Shown in pieces: positions 10,568 through 20,206 of a stretch of DNA of 64,000 bases. The translations under genes were made by a program, and so were the position numbers. How positions within the stretch are numbered: the stretch's first letter is position 1; every line of letters begins with the position of its first letter. This DNA is from Ilyonectria destructans (lineage: Eukaryota > Ascomycota > Sordariomycetes > Hypocreales > Nectriaceae), in assembly GCA_020740775.1 (NCBI GenBank), contig JAHEWK010000001.1, positions 1,240,001-1,304,000 on the forward strand, in the 5' to 3' direction. Below the pieces are notes generated by a model. It searched no databases and was not told the origin of the DNA. It saw nothing but the letters and a program-made list of their open reading frames with translations.

Positions 10568-11408
10568 CTACATCTTGAGCAGGGCGTCATTGTCGACGAC
10601 GCGGTCTTTCCAACCCTCACAGGCGACCTTGATGACGGCCTTGGCGAGCTGCGGCGGCTCGATGCCGGCGCTGGAGCGGCTGCCGACGAGGCGACGCTTC
10701 TTGGGGGCGTCCCCGGTGGCGATGCCGCTGGGCCGCAGGATCCAGGTGGCAAAGGCGTCCGGGTTGGCGTCGGCGATTTCGCAGAGGCCCTTTTCGGCCT
10801 CACCGCGCTGGCGGCGCGCGTCGCTGAGGAACAGCAGCGTCTTGGACGGGTGGCGGTCGGCGCTCTTGGTGCTGCAGAAGACGAAGCTGAACTTGGAGCC
10901 GGGCGGCGCGGCGGCGGCGATGGAGTCGCTCATGGCCTTGGCGGCGGCGAGGGGGAATTCCACCGTGACCTTGTGCAGCATTTCCTTGTCGTTGTCGTCT
11001 TGGTTTGCTCTTCCGCCAATGGCCCTGAGGTTGGGATTAGTTTTGAGTGTTTTGTGTGTTTTGTGTGTGGTGAGAGGAGAGATGAGATGATGAGAGTCCT
11101 GAGACGAGACGAGACGAGACGAGGCTGGGGACCAGAGAACCAGAGATTTAATCCCAGGAAATAGGTAGGCAAGAGGCAAAAACGTACCATAAACACGCCG
11201 ATGCACCTGCCAACCGCCTCAACAGATCCTCCGAGTACTTGGAAAAGTCCTGGTGCATGACAATATCAGTCTTCGGGTGGCTCTCCACGTCCATGGACAC
11301 GGCGCGGCGAGTCAGAATGACCAGCTTGGTGATGCGCGGGTCGGCGAGGCACTGGCGCACAATCTCCTTGCCGACGAGGCCGGTCGCGCCGGTGACGATG
11401 ACCTTCAT
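10568..11408 (-). CDS. NAD(P)-binding Rossmann protein (atypical SDR / epimerase-like)
   Basis: Exons 11408-11188 and 11024-10568, intron 11025-11187 (163 bp), 225 residues. The start MKVIVTGATGLVGKEIVRQCL carries the TGxxGxxG motif of extended or atypical SDRs. It continues with LVILTRRAV and, across the splice junction, CLWAIGGRA. The second half (SFVFCSTKSADRH; WILRPSGI) matches the small fungal nucleoside-diphosphate-sugar-epimerase-like proteins. A catalytic YxxxK is not evident, so it may be a regulatory or non-classical reductase. The intron contains a (GACGA)n microsatellite. Confidence 0.75.
11099..11124. repeat. GACGA pentanucleotide microsatellite in an intron
   Basis: About four to five tandem copies of GACGA lie inside the intron of the Rossmann-fold gene, which is longer than the other introns here. 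Confidence 0.7.
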
Positions 11409-14268
11409 GGTGTCTGAGTTGTTCCTTTTTGTCGGTTTGGGGGGGCGTGTTCCAGTTTCCAATGTCCAGTTTCCAGTTTCCAGGGTTGTTGTTTGGGTCG
11501 CAACCACGAACAAAAGAGTTGTGCCGTGCCGGTGCCCCGTGTCAACTCACTAAACCCCGGCCCCCGGCGGGAGAGATTACGTCGTCAGTTTAGTGGTTTA
11601 GCGGTTTGGTTTTAGTGAAGGCCGCGCAGTGAGAGCGTCAGTGAGGGTGGGCGGGCGGTGCGTGGGCGGGATGGATGGACAGACAGGGCGGCCGCGGGGA
11701 GTTGATTGTTGTGAGCAGTGACATTTGGGGAGACACGGAAAGAGAGAGAGAGATGATTGATGATGATGGTTTCCCATGGAAAGGGCGAGGCCGAGTCGTG
11801 CGGTTTACATAGTCTTTTTTCCCAGGGCGGTTTTTTTGGTGGTTCGAGCCCGCCACTACGCCCATCCCTGCTCCACGAGGCTTGGCATTCGGCCGCAGCA
11901 TCCCCCCCAAGCACCAAGCAAGCCAAGTACCACGATGGATCGGAGTCGTGACGTGACAGGTGGCCGGCCGCGCGCTTTGGCAGCTCTTGGCAAATCTCTC
12001 CCGCAGCCGGTTCCTGGGGCGGAGGAAGGGGCGATCGATCCGGGCACGTAGCAGACAAGTAGACAAGCAGACTCGTGATGGCTTCCAGAGCATCTTTCCG
12101 GATATACAGCACGGCACGTAGGTGATAGGGCTTGTAGACCCCTCCCGTCCCCCCTCCAAACTACAAATCTCGGGATCCGGCAAGTCTCATCCCGGCTATG
12201 GCCCGGAGATAAAACACCCTCCTCAGCGTTTCTCATCAACTTCCCAACCAACTTCTCGGTGCGAATCTGCGCCAAGACCGACTCCCCCTCTCCCCCGGTA
12301 GCCCTTAATTTACCCAGCGTCCCCAGTGACCTGCTCGCCGGGTTCCATTGGCCCAACGGCGTGTTGCTGAAAAAATGCTACTAACGCCTGCAACTTTTTG
12401 GGCCTGTGGATCGCGGCCCGGGAGCGGAGATGCAAACGTCGGCTCCGCGGGACCGCGAGAACCGTGACGCTGGAAACTCCCCGACCTTGCTCCTTCGCCA
12501 AGCCGGACATAGCCATTTCGTCATCTCGTCTGGAAATACAAATACACGCATTGATGCCCATCAGTCAGCATCGCCGTCATGTTGCAAATCCTTTACCTCA
12601 TCCATCTCGCACGGGAATTCGGCAGCGCAAACAAAGAAGGAGAGAAAAACAAGCTTCGTGTCTTTGGCCTTCCTTGGTGCCGATCATCCGGCCTGCCGAG
12701 TCCCATGATGCGATGCACTCCAACCCTATCCTTGACTCTGTGACAGTTTCCGTCACGCGGCCGCTCGGCCGTTCGACTGGCTGCCTCGTGGCAAGGCCTT
12801 CCTAGTTGGCCTCGGTTCTTGCATAGGTCCTGTCCATCCAGGATAGTCGAGTTGCTTCATTGCCTGCCCTCGCTCGCACTGTAGCTTATTTGCACCCACG
12901 GCCAACAGGTATAGCTAATGGATCACAACACCGCGTTTTCCATGTCCAGGGTCTCACGCGAACAGTATCAACAAGACCAATCACTCTTAATGCTTGAAAA
13001 TCACTCTCAATGCTCGAAAATCACTCCGACCTTCCGGTTTCACAATCCATGGCCTACACCGTACCTTAGCGAAGGCTAGACTACCGCCGCCGCACAACTC
13101 CATTCCATGCATGAGGCTCCTGATGGCCGAATGCTTATTTCTACTTTCTCTCTAATCAAGACTGCAAACCATGTCCCAAAAGCCTGCTGCAATTGGCCGG
13201 GCATTTATCCGCCCATCATAGTGCGCCATACGGAGCACGTACTAGGGACATAGTGCATGGCTCTCAACTTCGCAGACCCAGTATCGAGGCGCAGCAACCC
13301 GGCTTCAGGAACTAGTCCACCAATCTGAGATGACGTCTCCGGCATCACCAGCAAGACCGCTACGTACTCTGCCAAGTACTTAAATACCTGCTCAATAATC
13401 TCACTATTTCTCCAACCTTGCCACTGCCCATTGGCCAAATTCTCCTGCTCGTCCTCCACAACAGCACAACAGGGGCCGCAACACAGCCTACCCCAGCCAC
13501 CAAATTGTTGACGCGTCCCTCATCCAGATACTCCTCGATGCCCCCGGTCGACCAGTCTTCGCGTACAGATAGTCTCGCCACTAACAGAATAAGCTTATAA
13601 ACATAGTCTGGATATGACGATCCTGATGCAGGCCAAGCCGGGCTGTGCTGAGATGGCGGGTGACGTCCGGCTGAGCTCCGGTTGGGTACAAAAACTTGGC
13701 TCGTCCCCACGAATCTGGGCTCGAGGATTATGAGACATAGGACGGGGCAAACGACCTATGAGCCTTTTTTTCTCATTCGTGTTGGCTTGGGTGGACCAAT
13801 CCGTCGTTTGCTATGGCAGTCTCCTACGTTATCGGTGAGGAGCGAGTCGGAGGGATTGTTGAGGTGATTCGTTCGCGCGGGAACGATCACGTTGAGTTCT
13901 GACCCTCAGACCGTCACATATACAGCCCCCGGGAGATGGAATCAGATCCGTGACGCAGCATGCATGGACCGTCATATTTTTATTTCGAGGTTAGGCTTGA
14001 CTACATAGCGGCGGGTGGGAATCTCTGGTGTTCAACATCATCATGCATACGAGGGTTGTAGGGGAAGCAAGTGGCGAAAATCAGGCCCACGGGTCAAAAC
14101 CCTTTGATTAATCTTCTAATGATGTTCAAATAATTGAACGTATGCCCTTCCAGAACGCCAATGCTACCCGTGACAAGCATAAACTCTTGTTCCTATTACT
14201 ACAACTTTCCACTGCCACAACCCACTCATATACCACCCACTGGGCATGACCGACCCATCACCCTTACC
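11409..14268. other. Long gene-poor region
   Basis: About 2.9 kb without a supportable gene. Between 11.6 and 12.4 kb, GC-rich DNA gives overlapping open frames on both strands, none with a recognisable domain. A tRNA T-arm-like sequence (GGTTCGAGCCC) lies near 11841. A short tandem repeat lies at 12979-13028. Two overlapping minus-strand frames at 13205-13710 are unconvincing. Confidence 0.5.
12979..13028. repeat. 20-21 bp tandem repeat, about 2.5 copies
   Basis: The unit AATCACTCTTAATGCTTGAA is repeated as AATCACTCTCAATGCTCGAA, followed by a partial third copy (AATCACTC). The two full copies differ only by C/T changes. Confidence 0.8.
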
Positions 14269-15404
14269 CTATCGGTTTGAAATGCCCAGCTGGTTTGACG
14301 GTGGGTTCGGGTTCGGGCTCTGGTTCGGGCTGACCCCATAGGTCATTTCCGAGCTCAAGCCAGGACTCTGGCCAGGGCTGTACATGTGCTCGTGCCCCGT
14401 ACCCAGCTCCTGCGGCGGAGCGTGAGACGTGCCGTCTATCTCCTGCACGGGAATCATGGGCATGGGCGAGTAGGACTGCTGCTGGCCGTATGTCCGGGGG
14501 ACTGAGCTGACATCCGAATAGGTGCTCATCGAAATTGGGCGGTCAAAGTTGGCCGTCTGAGGCGAGATCTTGCCATACTGGTCCACCGACACTCCGCTGG
14601 GGTAGTGAGCGACGGCAGTGGGAGTCGAAGCGAAAGATTCTATTCAATCATGTCAGTGACATCTCCTCCTGCAAATCATCCTGAGGAATACATACGTTGA
14701 TAGTGGCTCATGGGTGACTGTCCGGAATAGAAGGTCCCCGGAGTGCCAGGCTGGTCGGGCATATGTGACGAGCGAGCGACGGGCGAAAACTCCTGGCCCT
14801 CCTGCTTTCTCTTGCGCGGCGCCCACCAGAACTTCCAGATCAAGAAGCCCAAGAGGAGCACGCCGACCGCCGCGGAACCGGCAGCAATGCCCGCGACCGC
14901 ACCGGTTCCCAGGCCGCCTTCGCTGTCGTCGGCTGCTGCCGATGTCGCCGATGCCGATGCTGATGATGTACCCGTAGAGGTGGCACTTCCCGATGCACTT
15001 GCTGATGTCTGGGACGAATTGTCGTCGGGGTTTAGAAAATCGAGCTTGTTGTTCTCATTCGAGGATAGAACAGCCGGCACCAGGTTGCTCCTGGCGCACC
15101 CGTCGTTGCAAGCAGGCTCGGAGCAGCACCCCATGAACGGGGGACTGGTGTAGGCACATGTGTACCAATTCTTCACTCCAGCGCTGTTGGAACAGTTCTG
15201 CTGGGGCAAGTCTGCGTACACGTCCTGGTTGAAGCTAGAGGCCCGCAGGTTACCGCTGGGACACAGTCCCTTGTTGGATCCGCAAGGGTTGCTGGTGCAA
15301 CATCCTATGAACTCGGTCGCGTCTCCCTCGCAGATGTAGAAGTCGCCGCCATTGGGGCAGTTGAGGCCGAAGTACTTGAACGTAGCAGAGTTGGAGTCCG
15401 ACAT
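14269..15404 (-). CDS. Cysteine-rich single-pass surface protein with long cytoplasmic tail
   Basis: Exons 15404-14696 and 14639-14269, 359 residues. I chose the ATG at 15404 (MSDSNSATFKYFGLNC); an in-frame upstream start at 15479 is possible. The ectodomain has paired-cysteine blocks (FIGCCTSNPCG; FMGCCSEPACNDGC). A Ser/Thr/Ala-rich stalk, likely O-glycosylated, and one transmembrane helix (TGAVAGIAAGSAAVGVLLLGFLIW, about residues 190-213) follow. A long Ser/Pro/Gln-rich tail with MSHYQ and TYGQQQSYSP segments ends the protein. The layout resembles WSC-type or sensor-like wall proteins, but the cysteine pattern is not a WSC domain I can match. There is no classical signal peptide at the chosen start. 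I recall similar hypothetical proteins from Sordariomycetes. Confidence 0.72.
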
Positions 15405-18090
15405 GGCTAGAAGAGTCGACGCAGTCCCTGAAGAGGCCGCTTGGTGAGAATAGTTAACGAGCGTAGGTTCTGTCAGCACAGGGGTGACGGACAGAAGAGC
15501 AGAGAGGGACGAGGAGCATCAGCCCTAATAACTTAGACACCGGCCGTCGGGGCTGCGGCTCTTTCGTTTGATTGCGGACGCGCAGTCGGTAAGACTCCCC
15601 CGGCAGGCGGATGACAGCGCCCCGTAGTTCCAAGGCCAGCCTGCAGACGAACATCGCCAATAGCGGCCCGGCGTGGAGACGCAGAGCCTGGGCGGCATGG
15701 GTGTAATTGGGTGGAGCCTTCGGATGATGGTCGTGATGTGCCACGGCCGCTGCACTCTCGACATGCTAGTGACATACTGCGTACATAGCTGAGCGCGCCA
15801 TGTCTCTCGTCCGGGCCTGGGTGCAGTACACGCCTCTGGCGCAGCCTACCGCCGGCTTCACTCCGCCCCCATGCTTGTTCTTGACTGAGAAGTTGCCGGG
15901 ATGGGAGCATGCCAAGCTACTGGGGAGCTGGGGAGCCTGGTTTTGGGCCTGTGGTTGAGAGAATTGTCCTCGACATGGGCTGCCATCCATTCTCGTACAT
16001 GCTATACCCGTGCGTATGCCAGATCAACGCTCGCTCCTAGAACTCGCAGAAGAGCTCTCTGTCAAAGGGCCTTTTGCGGCTCTCGAGACCGGACGAAGTA
16101 CGATGGATGGCTGCATAGTCGGGCTGTGTCCCACCCACTCACTCCAGCCTCCAGCCGCCCACCCATTCAGCAGCCACCAACGAGCCCGCCCCAATCCAAC
16201 GTCAGAGGCGCACAGTCCAAATGGCACCGACATATGCAATGAACGGCCCCCTCAACATGACGATCAGTCAGAATCCAAGACTTGTGCTCAGCCAGTGCCA
16301 ATCAGGCGGAGCGTCTCGTCGCCACCTCAGCCCTCGCAGCACTTTGCTCCCCACAGCTGAGGACCTGGTTGGTGGCCTCAAGACACAATTGCGCAGGCTC
16401 TTGGTGGCTTGGGACTCGCAACTCCTCGGTCCTTGGCTCTCCCACCGCCACGGGCAGAGAGATGAGAGCGAGCGGCGCGCAGCTGGCTTTTCTTTGTTCG
16501 GGACTGCCGTACTTTGAGATCTTGGCAGCCGGCTTACGCCAAGCACTCAGGCTTCAGCATACGAAGACCCCCCGGCCAGTCAACGGCCCCCACGGAGCAT
16601 CGCTTGAGGGACATTCCCTGAAAGAGCCCAGTGAAAGAAATGGAACAAGGTGGCTTCTCCGCCGCAAAGTGAACCGGTCTTCCAAAGCGGAAAATTGACA
16701 GCGTTGAGGGGGATCGCTGTCCTTCAACTGAATCCTTGTGAGGCTGATTCAACTCGTCGACTTAGTCAATTGGCCACGGACGCCATTGTGGGGGCCAAAT
16801 GTCTTATCCATGATCCATGACGACTCAATGATGCCAGAGCGTCTCCCCGCCCAAGTCTCGTGCTGTGCTCGGCGACCTCAGCCCCTCCCCACAAACCACT
16901 GCGAGTTCGGCTGAGTTGAATGCTGCTATTCATGGATGTTCTAGCGGAGCACTCGAAGAATGTCTCCGGAAGCAGGTGTCCACAATGTTTTCCCAAGGCC
17001 TGACTTCTCGTCAATCCTGCGGCTTGTATATCAAATAATGGAGCGCCTTGAGGTGCGATAAAGGTCTCGGGTTCCAAGCCCGGGCTTGCGTCTGTCCAAT
17101 TTACCACCAAGCCAAGGGCCCCGGGAGCCTTGTTGGCATGCATGCAGGACAGGTACATGTGCAAAGTACACCTCATCCAACAATTTGGGGGCTGATCTAA
17201 GAGGGGCCGGGCAATCATGATTCGTGACCGAGGGCTGGGCAGCCATCTCTGAAAGGCAAATGATCAGACGAGGCCCTGGAGAGTGGCAGATGCAAGCTTC
17301 TCAGCCCTGTTCTGGACGATCCAGTTGATTTCAAACAGATTTCCCTCAAACCAGCCGGTTTGGGGAGCGACGGCCGATGTGTCCTGCAAGCTCAGCCTTC
17401 TTGCTAACCCCAGTTTCCCAACCGCTCCGCTGGCAGGGATTCAGGTAAGGCTTAGCTAGTGAATGGCGGGCCCGGTTTATCAATAAAGTCGGCGACCATC
17501 ATCTTAAAAAAGCCACCCTAGCAAGCATGCTTAATCCGATCCTTGTTGATGTAGCCAGCCCAGGACCATACTTCGTACATATTTTCGTAAACGATCCAGT
17601 CAGAATAACGCACATCAGCCAACAGAGGCAGACTTCTTTGTCGGGATTGAGCCCCCTAATTCGGTCATGACGCCCTTGCATCGTCCAGGTTGCTGCATCG
17701 CTTGGGCCTGTCATTTCGGCCCAATGGTCAAAACGAAGAAGCGAGGCATGACCACCCCAGCATCTTTTTGCATCTGCAGTTCGCAGGACACGGGCTGCGT
17801 AGCGGCCTGTGTTGCCGGGCCAGATGTCTTTGTTCCAACTCCAACGCAAGAGACAGTCTTTCATCCACCTAAGGCGAGACGGACAGCGAACCTCAAGCAG
17901 GGACCGTGACACAGGCACGAGGACAACGCACCCTTGACCGAGAGTGCCACATTCAAGGTGCCTTCAATTCGCTTGAAATCCCCGAGTGCACATTGTGATC
18001 AAGCAAACAAACAAGCAAATGGGTATCATTGAGTTGTACACGGGTTAGCAAGCCCGCTCGCCTCCGCATGCTGTGTAATCTGCGCTATCC
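15405..18090. other. Long gene-poor region
   Basis: About 2.7 kb with many short overlapping frames but no coding sequence I can support. A tRNA-like fragment lies at 17040-17120. The region is the 5' flank of the cysteine-rich surface protein and the 3' flank of Fta1. Confidence 0.5.
17040..17120. repeat. tRNA-like / possible SINE-derived fragment
   Basis: The plus strand has a T-arm-like hairpin, CGGG-TTCCAAG-CCCG, around 17068-17082. On the minus strand TGGCTTGGTGG is a near match to an RNA polymerase III A box. The two elements are on opposite strands, so it is not an intact tRNA gene; a degenerate or rearranged SINE relic is one explanation and chance is another. Confidence 0.25.
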
Positions 18091-19251
18091 TCAACCATTA
18101 AACTTGGTCGAAAATAGCTGGGGAAGCTGGTCGCCTTTTATCCTGTCTCCAAGTTGCTCCACAAACGTCCATGCAGCACGCGAGAGATCATCGGTCATCT
18201 CGCCGAGCCGCAATATTTTAAGACGGCTCTGTCCCAAAACAAATCCACTGCAGGATATCTGCGTGACGCGAACACTAGGATGAAACAGGTTCAATGCGAG
18301 GTGGTGAGCAAGGTATCGGCCCAGGGCTTCGGTGAATGGGTGCGTCTTAGCATCCCTGCCCGCTCGCCATGCCCAGCCGTCATCCGAATTTCCACCTGCG
18401 AGCCTTCGGCGCTCACGGGAATCATTCTCCCACGGACCGGGAATGTCTTTTTGTGGGGGTTGGACTCCAGCTCCCGCACGTGCGAATCGCTGGAGGTCTT
18501 GGGGTGATATGGTAATGTCAACCGACCTCAGGCCAGACGCTGGTAAGTCTTGCGCTGCCTCGTTGTTCAAGTCTTCCAACGGGGTGTCGCCGGTTGCTGC
18601 CAGAGGCACGTTGAACGCCAAAGTAAGGACGAAATCCGGCCCGTTGTTATTAATCCCAACAGCCTCGATCCAGCTCTCCCAGACTCCCAAGATGGTCTTT
18701 GTTCCCATTGTCATCCGACTAACACGGCAGTCAAACGTGGCAGAGAGCCAATCGGTCACCACATTTTTAAGTGCGATTGGCATCCGCAGCAGAAGAAGCG
18801 GCAGGTGGAGGAAATTGTCCTGGGTATCGGTGTTGCTTAACTGGGGCGAAGCAGACATGCCGGGGAGAAGAATCCCTGCGTAGGCAGCGTTTTCGTGTCG
18901 TATCTCGATCCAGAGGCCCCGCCGGCTCTCGTTGTCTTCATCTCCGCCCAAGACTGTGCTCGCTTGAAACCACTGAACTTGAACTGTCTTCAATGGTCCC
19001 ACTTGTCCAGATGGCGTCTCGGTAGCCTGGATTCCGACTTGGATGCCGCGGACAACATCACCGACCAGGGTGTCTCGGAGGCGGCGCGAGATTGCTTCCA
19101 GTCTGGCTGGAGTAAGACCTTCGGGGTTGAGGTGTAGAGGCGATACGCGGTGCGTCGAGAATGTAGTGTTGAAGAAGGGAGGGGAGTTTGGGGTATTGTC
19201 GTCGGACGGGGCAGGAGACGCCTCAGCTCCCACGCCACTCAGTCGCGCCAT
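18091..19251 (-). CDS. fta1: Kinetochore protein CENP-L / Fta1 (Sim4/CCAN subunit)
   Basis: Single exon of 386 residues from the ATG at 19251. The N-terminal FFNTTFSTHRVSPL followed by LTPARLEAISRRLRDTLVGDVVRGIQVG is the hallmark start of fungal Fta1 (CENP-L homologue). The remainder has the expected size and ends with a conserved-looking segment (FHPSVRVTQISCSGFVLGQSRLKI). The protein belongs to the constitutive centromere-associated network and acts at the inner kinetochore, where CENP-L pairs with CENP-N. It is unlinked in function to its neighbours. The call rests on memory of the family's N-terminal signature. Confidence 0.8.
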   Translation of the reverse strand: MARLSGVGAEASPAPSDDNTPNSPPFFNTTFSTHRVSPLHLNPEGLTPARLEAISRRLRDTLVGDVVRGIQVGIQATETPSGQVGPLKTVQVQWFQASTVLGGDEDNESRRGLWIEIRHENAAYAGILLPGMSASPQLSNTDTQDNFLHLPLLLLRMPIALKNVVTDWLSATFDCRVSRMTMGTKTILGVWESWIEAVGINNNGPDFVLTLAFNVPLAATGDTPLEDLNNEAAQDLPASGLRSVDITISPQDLQRFARAGAGVQPPQKDIPGPWENDSRERRRLAGGNSDDGWAWRAGRDAKTHPFTEALGRYLAHHLALNLFHPSVRVTQISCSGFVLGQSRLKILRLGEMTDDLSRAAWTFVEQLGDRIKGDQLPQLFSTKFNG

Positions 19252-20206
19252 GGTTGAAGAGGCCCGCAGGAGGCCGAGGTTCGCTGGCTACTGTGTATCC
19301 GTCTATGGTCCTCTCTCCGTCTCTCCGTCTCGTCTGGCAGTCTGGTCTCCAGTCTCGTCTCGGGTTCGAATCGTGGCGTAGGTCGCGGATCAAGCTTTGG
19401 AGGGGTGCGTCGGTGCTCTGGCGCGTCGCAACAGGTGAAATTGCGCAATTGATGCAGTCTCGAGTTTCCACCGAGTTTCTAAGGGAGAATGACGCGTGGA
19501 TACGACAAAGAAACAAAACTCAATGACTTGCGCGTGATCTTGTGCCGTTGGATGGCTTCTGCAGGGAGACTCGGTGCTCAAAGAACGTGGGGTCGATTCA
19601 AGGTGGGCGGGACAGTGCGGTTGGATGACTCAGCAGCGCCATCCTGAAGCTTGTCCAGGCGATCGATCAACCAGCCGAACCACGCAAACACCAAACATGA
19701 GCTATGTCCCTACTATGAAAGCCTCTGGTTGATATAGACTAAAGTTTTGCATTATATACAGGAATCCTCAAGACTTACGAATGCTGCGACAGCCAGAGGA
19801 TGATAGTCTAGGTGCCGCAGGTTACCCTATATCGAACTAACTCCTTCAAGGCGATCATCACCAGGCGCATTGAATGCGGCGTCACAATGCTAAATCCTAG
19901 GTTTCACTTCGAGGCTATTCCCTTTTCTACAAGGTTGTTCATTTGGACTAAACATGGACCCTCATGGCACCGAAATGGGGCATCATTCAGCTCTTGCTTC
20001 TTTGTTACAAACAGTCGTCCAGGTTGTAACTGTTGACAAAGCCCAGGCGCATACATCTCCCCCACTTCATGATCACCTCGCTCTTTGTTCAACCTACTGC
20101 TTTGTCTGCAAAGCAGACTGTGTTAAGCCCCGGTGTGCATAAAGGGCCGGGGCTGACTTTGCAAGAGCATGTTCACCGCGGTAGTTGATCGCGGTGTCAA
20201 GCAATC
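19252..20206. other. Divergent intergenic region
   Basis: Contains the fta1 leader, which is pyrimidine-rich on the plus strand around 19310-19365. A tRNA-like pair of boxes lies there: TGGCAGTCTGG near 19335 and GGTTCGAATCG near 19363. No convincing ORF. Confidence 0.45.

Noticed and set aside
11781..11865. Possible tRNA gene with B-box GGTTCGAGCCC and partly complementary ends
   Set aside because: The T-arm hairpin and five acceptor pairs can be drawn, but D-stem and anticodon arm do not fold; most likely chance or a dead relic.
11612..12356. Overlapping open frames of 160-180 codons on the minus strand
   Set aside because: Several frames are open at once in GC-rich DNA, products are Arg/Pro-rich without domain, and none has intron or start context that favours it.
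13205..13710. Two overlapping minus-strand frames (84 and 116 codons)
   Set aside because: They use different frames of the same DNA and neither shows a domain or a plausible spliced extension.
16010..17918. Series of 100-150 codon frames on both strands
   Set aside because: Compositionally odd, mutually overlapping and without recognisable motifs; a tRNA-like fragment explains part of one of them.
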